Of a DNA stretch of 64,000 nt, positions 61,701-64,000 are shown piece after piece (position 1 is the first letter of the stretch; the number at the start of each line of letters is the position of its first letter). Source of the stretch: Varanus komodoensis. Taxonomy: Eukaryota > Chordata > Lepidosauria > Squamata > Varanidae. The notes under the pieces are model-generated. The model had not been told where the DNA came from and searched no databases. It saw only the letters and a program-made list of their open reading frames with translations. The stretch lies in assembly GCF_004798865.1 (NCBI RefSeq), contig NW_025336442.1, forward strand, positions 1 through 64,000, in the 5' to 3' direction. A program made the position numbers and the translations under genes.

Positions 61701-64000
61701 AGACGCTAACGCCCTCTTACCCATCTTCAGCTTCCTCAGTCACTTATTTGGGGTCGCAGGACAAAAGGCCAATTTCACTTCTTTATCTCTGCAAGTCTCC
61801 AAACCATAGATAGAAAAATACTTTTCTTTTTTTTCATGGCACAGGCAGCAGGGCTGGGGAGTCTGTTTCTCAGAAAAAAATTGGAAAGGAGATATTATAT
61901 AAGATGGAGGTAACTTTGCTTGCCTCCAGCCCCTATTTCTTCAAACATGAATGCTGAGGCTGCTTGAAATTTTCTTCTCAGCATGTTTGTAAAACATCCC
62001 CCCCACCCCCATCCCAGTATGACAGAAATTTTAAGTGAGAGGATGCAAAAGGAAGTTCCAGTTCAGGGAAAAGGGATGGAAATACAATTGCATAAATTCT
62101 TCTGGTGCATGACTCTTCCCATTATTTTCCTGTCTGATGAGGAAAAGAGAACCAGGCCATCCATGTTTCAGAAACTGGTTAATGTTCGTCAATGCTTCCC
62201 TTGCCTGTGATGACCTGGAAGGGTGCTGGTGGGATGTCGATGCTAATAAAATGAAAAAAGAAAAGGATCTTGGCTATCAAGCTTAGGGCAGTAAGACTTT
62301 TCTTAAAGGAGGCATGCTCTATTACAAAATGTACATGGTTACCCAGGATGTGACTTCAATGTTGAACGGACAGATTGGTCCCCACAGCTGTGCCTGCCTT
62401 GGACACCCCTCAAACTCAGCCAGCATGGCTGGTGGTCAGGGATGCTGTGAATCATAGCCCCAAAATTCTGGAGGTTGCTGCACCGGGCTGGGCAAGGAGG
62501 AATCTCATGGCTTGGCATGGGGCAGAAGAAGGGAGTGATGCCCTGGGAAGGGGCATCAAGTGTGCCGGGGAACTCAGAACACAATAACAAAGGGTTGGAT
62601 GGCACGGGGACAGAGTGCACCTGGGGCTGGACTGAGCTCTGAAGGAAGCCTCAGGTTCATTTAAACTGCTCAGACATGATGAGTGACCAAAAAATTGTGT
62701 GGGTCTGGAGTTAGCTTTCCTCTTAGCATAAAATCTCTGTGTTTGTCTGCATGTCATGCAGGCCACCTCCTCAGGTTATTTTTACCCTGATTTTCAATTC
62801 AGCAGCATTGGCTAAAAATAAGTGTTCTCCATGGCAACAGCTGGTAACTGTGAGGACTTCAGCTACTGAAAAGAGACCCACAGAGGAGCATGGGGTGATG
62901 GAATCTGGAAATAGCCCCCTTCTTGGGTTCTTTCTCCTGCAAACAGAGGAGAAATGTTCGTAGCCATTTGCACTTGTGATGGGGCTGGGAAGCTCTTTCT
63001 GCCAAAGGCCCAGTTGGGTTGAGGGGAAGCGGGAAGGGCACAATCCACAGAGAGGTTCTCCTGCATGATCCCTCGCTGAGGTGAATGAGAGCAGCCCTGC
63101 GATGAGGATCTGGATCGTGCCCACTGGGGTGAGTGGGGAACTGGGGACACAGCGCCACCTGCACCCACTCACTGTCCCTCCTGCCTTGGTGGAGGTCCAG
63201 CTGACTGCAGACCGGGGCATCTTGGCAGTTGCAGTGATGCATTCCAGTGCCGACACTGCCAAAGGCAGAGGAAACACTTGTACGACACAGAAGTGCTCTT
63301 GCAGAACAAGCACTGCCAGACAGCTCATGGAAGTGTGCCAAGCTGCATTCACCTTCGTGGTGGAGATGGAGGGTGTTTTTTCTGGATTTAGATGCGCACT
63401 GGGTGGAACAGCTATTGACCACTCTGTGGATGCGCACAGGGTACCTCACAGAGCCCTCTCTGCATATCCTGAAACTGCAGGTAGAAGCCAGTCGAAGTCC
63501 TACTCAGGGTAAATCTATTCATTTCTGTGGGTCTACTGTAAGTAGGTCTTACACTGCATTTTATCCTCTGCAATCCTGATGCCTCATTATGCCAAGAAAG
63601 AATTGTTAGACGTTATCACGAGGGAAGACAGCTTTTTCTTTTGTTTTTTAAATGGCATTTTTTTGTAGGTGGGACTGAATATTTCCAGGACTGGTATTTC
63701 TAATACCAATGCGGAGGTGTTGTTCCAACTCGCAAAAGCCAGGGGTCTTTTAGATGACCAAGATGAACGCCAGATGCTTGGGCAGGTTCCACTGCAGTTT
63801 GCACCCAGGCCTCTCATTAGGGTTGAAGGAGGAGGCCTCATTTGTGCTGCCTCCCGACAAGCCTGCAGGTCTCCTGTGCTGGCTGCTTGCACGAGTTAGG
63901 GGCCCCTGCACCTATTTTGTCAACATGCAGTCTGTGGGTGCCCCTCTCATCTGTGTCTCTTTCAGTGTAGCGGAGGCTGTGGACAGGGCCGAATGATCCG
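37635..64000 (+). CDS. ADAMTSL2: ADAMTS-like 2, 15 coding exons, 3' part beyond the window
   Basis: ADAMTSL2 is a secreted extracellular-matrix glycoprotein without a protease domain. It binds LTBP1 and fibrillin and limits TGF-beta signalling; human mutations cause geleophysic dysplasia. Coding exons: 37634-37748 (ATG at 37635), 38558-38700, 40055-40130, 41142-41244, 41811-41956, 42059-42182, 43084-43164, 43904-44079, 44939-45281, 45903-46284, 52973-53076, 53962-54088, 58500-58713, 60825-60980 and 63966 to the window edge. All complete junctions are GT/AG and phases agree, giving about 774 codons. Domain order is signal peptide, TSR1 (about 56-114), cysteine-rich region (about 120-225), spacer (about 235-345), sequon-rich linker (about 346-565), TSR2 (about 580-641), TSR3 (641-702), TSR4 (703-755) and the start of TSR5. 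Stretches such as [17 protein letters not shown] and [13 protein letters not shown] match human ADAMTSL2 rather than ADAMTSL1, ADAMTSL3 or THSD4. By comparison with the human protein (about 951 aa, from memory) roughly 200 residues, including the PLAC domain, are missing to the right. Confidence 0.96.
38558..38700 (+). CDS. ADAMTSL2: ADAMTSL2 coding exon 2, TSR1 first half (residues 39-86)
   Basis: After the acceptor CAAATAG the exon reads [20 protein letters not shown], then [20 protein letters not shown]. It contains Trp-x-x-Trp (C-mannosylation type) motifs and a Cys-x-x-Thr-Cys-Gly O-fucose motif. The donor GTAACC is in phase 2. It is closely similar to the human TSR1 start. Confidence 0.95.
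40055..40130 (+). CDS. ADAMTSL2: ADAMTSL2 coding exon 3, TSR1 middle (residues 86-111)
   Basis: A 76-base exon encoding [19 protein letters not shown] between a pyrimidine-rich acceptor (TTTCTTTAG) and GTAAAA. Phases 2 and 0 match both neighbours. Asn-Lys-Thr is an N-glycosylation sequon. Confidence 0.95.
40622..40870 (+). mobile_element. tRNA-derived SINE
   Basis: GTGGCACAGCGGGTTAA resembles a tRNA box A, followed by a degraded box B (GGTCAGAGCCCC), then the body GTAGATAAATAGGTACCACT and GCCATGTTGGCCACATGGAG. This body is typical of squamate tRNA-derived SINEs. It lies in the ADAMTSL2 intron before coding exon 4. The family name was not confirmed. Confidence 0.7.
41142..41244 (+). CDS. ADAMTSL2: ADAMTSL2 coding exon 4, TSR1 end and cysteine-rich start (residues 112-146)
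   Basis: Encodes [20 protein letters not shown], then [14 protein letters not shown], after acceptor TTTTTCTAG; donor GTAAGA in phase 1. Human has Glu where this exon opens with Pro. Confidence 0.97.
41811..41956 (+). CDS. ADAMTSL2: ADAMTSL2 coding exon 5, cysteine-rich domain (residues 146-194)
   Basis: Encodes [20 protein letters not shown] through GVCVSGKCE. Acceptor TTTCCACAG, donor GTTGTT (weak beyond GT), phase 1 to 0. Nearly identical to human. Confidence 0.97.
42059..42182 (+). CDS. ADAMTSL2: ADAMTSL2 coding exon 6, cysteine-rich domain end (residues 195-236)
   Basis: Encodes [20 protein letters not shown], then [20 protein letters not shown]; acceptor TTTCTAG, donor GTAAGG in phase 1. 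Confidence 0.97.
42590..42760 (+). mobile_element. BovB LINE 3' tail
   Basis: A short 5'-truncated BovB end lying in the ADAMTSL2 intron between coding exons 6 and 7. It is close in sequence to the tail at 5570-5735 and ends CGGACACGACTTCGCGACTA. A BovB-mobilised SINE tail is the alternative, but no tRNA-like head is present. Confidence 0.88.
43084..43164 (+). CDS. ADAMTSL2: ADAMTSL2 coding exon 7, spacer (residues 236-263)
   Basis: An 81-base exon encoding [20 protein letters not shown], then KSADVL. Acceptor TTTTCTGCAG, donor GTGTGT in phase 1. Almost identical to human. Confidence 0.96.
43721..43740. repeat. G-run in ADAMTSL2 intron
   Basis: GGGGC followed by a long uninterrupted G stretch, 165 bp before coding exon 8. 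Confidence 0.9.
43904..44079 (+). CDS. ADAMTSL2: ADAMTSL2 coding exon 8, spacer (residues 263-321)
   Basis: Encodes [20 protein letters not shown] through [11 protein letters not shown]. Acceptor TTTTACAG, donor GTAAGT, ending in phase 0. Confidence 0.97.
44735..44860. repeat. Dispersed interspersed-repeat fragment
   Basis: TCAAGGTGGCTTACATAGCT and CAACAACCTTGTGAGGTAGG are hallmarks of an interspersed repeat common in squamate genomes. It lies 75 bp before ADAMTSL2 coding exon 9. Confidence 0.5.
44939..45281 (+). CDS. ADAMTSL2: ADAMTSL2 coding exon 9, spacer end and acidic linker (residues 322-436)
   Basis: Begins [18 protein letters not shown], matching human VWNQNGKSPSITFEYTLL, then turns acidic and poorly conserved ([16 protein letters not shown]). 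Acceptor GCTCCAG, donor GTGAGG, phase 0 to 1. Reading past the donor gives a stop at 45377-45379, so splicing is required. Confidence 0.95.
45903..46284 (+). CDS. ADAMTSL2: ADAMTSL2 coding exon 10, sequon-rich linker (residues 436-563)
   Basis: Encodes the low-conservation linker peculiar to ADAMTSL2. Asn-x-Ser/Thr sequons occur in SNATK, RNKTV, INGTF, LNTSS, TNATI, ANSSQ and GNRTH. The motifs KEFFSENAI and GNRTHKSR match human FFSANAI and GNRTHKAR. Donor GTAAGA in phase 2. Confidence 0.95.
47060..47395 (-). mobile_element. Old L2-like LINE fragment
   Basis: Contains GGAGAAAGCCCTGCTCCATA and GCATTGCCCTTTGGGGACAG, resembling the 3' half of the L2-like family. It lies in the long ADAMTSL2 intron before coding exon 11. 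Confidence 0.45.
48560..48960 (-). mobile_element. L2-like LINE 3' fragment
   Basis: Begins TTGATTGATTTTATTTGCAT with CAGTGGCTTACAAAATTTG, then CACCGAGAAGGCCTTGCTCC; same layout as the copy at 22,385. Confidence 0.55.
49635..49730. repeat. Second copy of the MITE-like element, diverged
   Basis: TACTCAGAAGTAAGTCCCAC and GGCTTACTCCCAGGTAAGTG are the reverse of the body at 51517-51615, ending CAGGATTGCA. Confidence 0.55.
51517..51615. mobile_element. MITE-like short element with inverted ends
   Basis: The left end CAATCCTATA and the right end TATAGGATTG are inverted repeats bracketing about 90 bp. The body (TTACCTGGGAATAACCCTCA; ACTTACTTCTGAGTAGACAT) is a sequence seen very widely in lizards. 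Confidence 0.6.
52973..53076 (+). CDS. ADAMTSL2: ADAMTSL2 coding exon 11, TSR2 start (residues 563-598)
   Basis: After acceptor TTGTTTAG it encodes [20 protein letters not shown], then [15 protein letters not shown]. The basic stretch before TSR2 matches a basic stretch in human. Cys-Ser-Ser-Thr-Cys is an O-fucose consensus. Donor GTCAGT in phase 1. The 6.7-kb intron before it is the longest inside the located coding region. Confidence 0.96.
53962..54088 (+). CDS. ADAMTSL2: ADAMTSL2 coding exon 12, TSR2 end (residues 598-640)
   Basis: Encodes [20 protein letters not shown] through [10 protein letters not shown]. Acceptor CAACCTAG behind a TC repeat, donor GTAGGA in phase 2. Confidence 0.97.
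54695..58235 (+). mobile_element. BovB (RTE clade) LINE, deleted and interrupted
   Basis: The plus strand carries BovB frames in order: the 5' segment ([20 protein letters not shown]), endonuclease pieces ([40 protein letters not shown]), a 273-codon frame at 55682-56503 ([10 protein letters not shown] through KARLQQYVD-type RT start, including [20 protein letters not shown]), then [11 protein letters not shown], and the C-terminal RT part ([40 protein letters not shown]). Two internal segments known from BovB are absent: part of the endonuclease near 55340-55360, and the RT core from the FIDYAKAFD region to just before LYAELIMR near 56610. An L2-like insertion splits it at 56714-57468. It ends with GGGTCGGACACGACTTC. 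It lies in the ADAMTSL2 intron between coding exons 12 and 13 and cannot be active. Confidence 0.93.
56714..57468 (-). mobile_element. L2-like LINE 3' portion inserted in BovB
   Basis: Minus-strand frames include [20 protein letters not shown] near 57390-57450 and [20 protein letters not shown], then [20 protein letters not shown], near 57060-57260, typical of the RT C-terminus of L2/CR1-like LINEs. It is 5'-truncated at the right and ends at the left with a short A/T-rich tail. AGATAT flanks both sides (56708-56713 and 57469-57474), a 6-bp target duplication. L2 rather than CR1 is a judgement from the HWLPV region. Confidence 0.85.
58500..58713 (+). CDS. ADAMTSL2: ADAMTSL2 coding exon 13, TSR3 and TSR4 start (residues 640-711)
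   Basis: Encodes [20 protein letters not shown] through [12 protein letters not shown]. Cys-Ser-Arg-Thr-Cys-Gly is an O-fucose motif and Trp-x-x-Trp is present. Acceptor TTCTGACAG, donor GTAAAT, ending in phase 0. The preceding 4.4-kb intron contains the BovB LINE. Confidence 0.97.
60825..60980 (+). CDS. ADAMTSL2: ADAMTSL2 coding exon 14, TSR4 end and TSR5 start (residues 712-763)
   Basis: Fifty-two codons, [20 protein letters not shown] through [10 protein letters not shown], phase 0 on both sides; acceptor ACCCACAG, donor GTGAGT. Asn-Cys-Thr is a sequon. The Cys-Thr-Ala-Lys-Cys motif has Lys at the usual fucose position, as in human. Confidence 0.97.
61130..61235 (-). mobile_element. Short CR1-like fragment
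   Basis: GGATCAGACCACGGTCGGTG followed by a GCCAGCATCCTGTCTCC segment resembles the same 3' end as at 14,660. It lies in the intron after coding exon 14. Confidence 0.4.
61405..61475. repeat. Short dispersed repeat, second copy
   Basis: GCTGGCTGGGGGCTGACGAG followed by AATTATACTCCAAAA; same family as 31,065 and 62,400. Confidence 0.4.
62400..62468. repeat. Short dispersed repeat, third copy
   Basis: CCAGCATGGCTGGTGGTCAG, then GATGCTGTGAATCATAGCCC and TTCTGGAGG. Confidence 0.4.
63966..64000 (+). CDS. ADAMTSL2: ADAMTSL2 coding exon 15, TSR5, cut by the window edge
   Basis: After acceptor TCTCTTTCAG the frame reads [12 protein letters not shown], matching human CSGSCGQGRTIR with Gly in place of the Ser before the second Cys. 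The exon is truncated by the end of the window. Confidence 0.92.

Larger units (their letters stand above)
60981..63965 (+). other. ADAMTSL2 intron between coding exons 14 and 15
   Basis: A 3.0-kb intron with short dispersed repeats. Longer frames on either strand near 62,770-63,450 lack family features and were not accepted as exons. Confidence 0.7.

Noticed and set aside
62771-63449. Overlapping minus-strand frames of 193 and 196 codons
   Set aside because: No family features, overlapping frames and no flanking exon structure; they lie within an ADAMTSL2 intron.
37635-64000. Assignment to ADAMTSL1, ADAMTSL3 or THSD4
   Set aside because: The cysteine-rich, spacer and TSR sequences match ADAMTSL2 nearly residue for residue, and the MYMK neighbour fits only ADAMTSL2.

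Overview
The window is vertebrate genomic DNA, almost certainly from a squamate reptile (lizard or snake). The protein exons match vertebrate MYMK and ADAMTSL2. The repeats are those of squamate genomes: an internally deleted BovB (RTE) LINE, three more BovB pieces, CR1-like and L2-like LINE pieces, a tRNA-derived SINE and short dispersed elements. Most of the sequence is intron or intergenic, with long introns and many microsatellites. Nothing prokaryotic or viral was seen. Species cannot be assigned from the sequence alone.

Layout. 1-13,100 has no recognisable gene; it holds BovB, CR1-like and L2-like debris and microsatellites. 13,101-24,043 (minus strand) is the complete five-exon coding sequence of MYMK (myomaker), the muscle-specific membrane protein that drives myoblast fusion; its upstream flank carries five E-boxes within 134 bp. 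24,400-33,700 is intergenic, with an old RTE LINE piece and other repeats. Near 33,680-34,140 lies a GC-rich segment with a G-run, a TATA box and a GAGC-repeat-rich presumed 5' UTR. This is the likely promoter and first exon of ADAMTSL2, which runs on the plus strand to the right edge. Fifteen coding exons of ADAMTSL2 could be placed with consistent GT/AG sites and matching phases (about 774 codons): signal peptide, TSR1, cysteine-rich domain, spacer with a sequon-rich insert, TSR2, TSR3, TSR4 and the start of TSR5. The remaining TSRs and the PLAC domain lie beyond the window.

The head-to-head MYMK / ADAMTSL2 pair matches the human 9q34.2 order, so the segment is conserved synteny. MYMK acts in myoblast membranes. 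ADAMTSL2 is a secreted matrix glycoprotein linked to fibrillin, LTBP1 and TGF-beta control. The two are neighbours, with no functional link visible here.

No new genetic system was found. The points most worth checking are an altered MYMK C-terminus, loss of the O-fucose acceptor residue in ADAMTSL2 TSR5, a possible in-frame upstream start in ADAMTSL2, the MYMK E-box cluster, and a BovB element whose YADD codons are split by a later L2-like insertion with a 6-bp target duplication.
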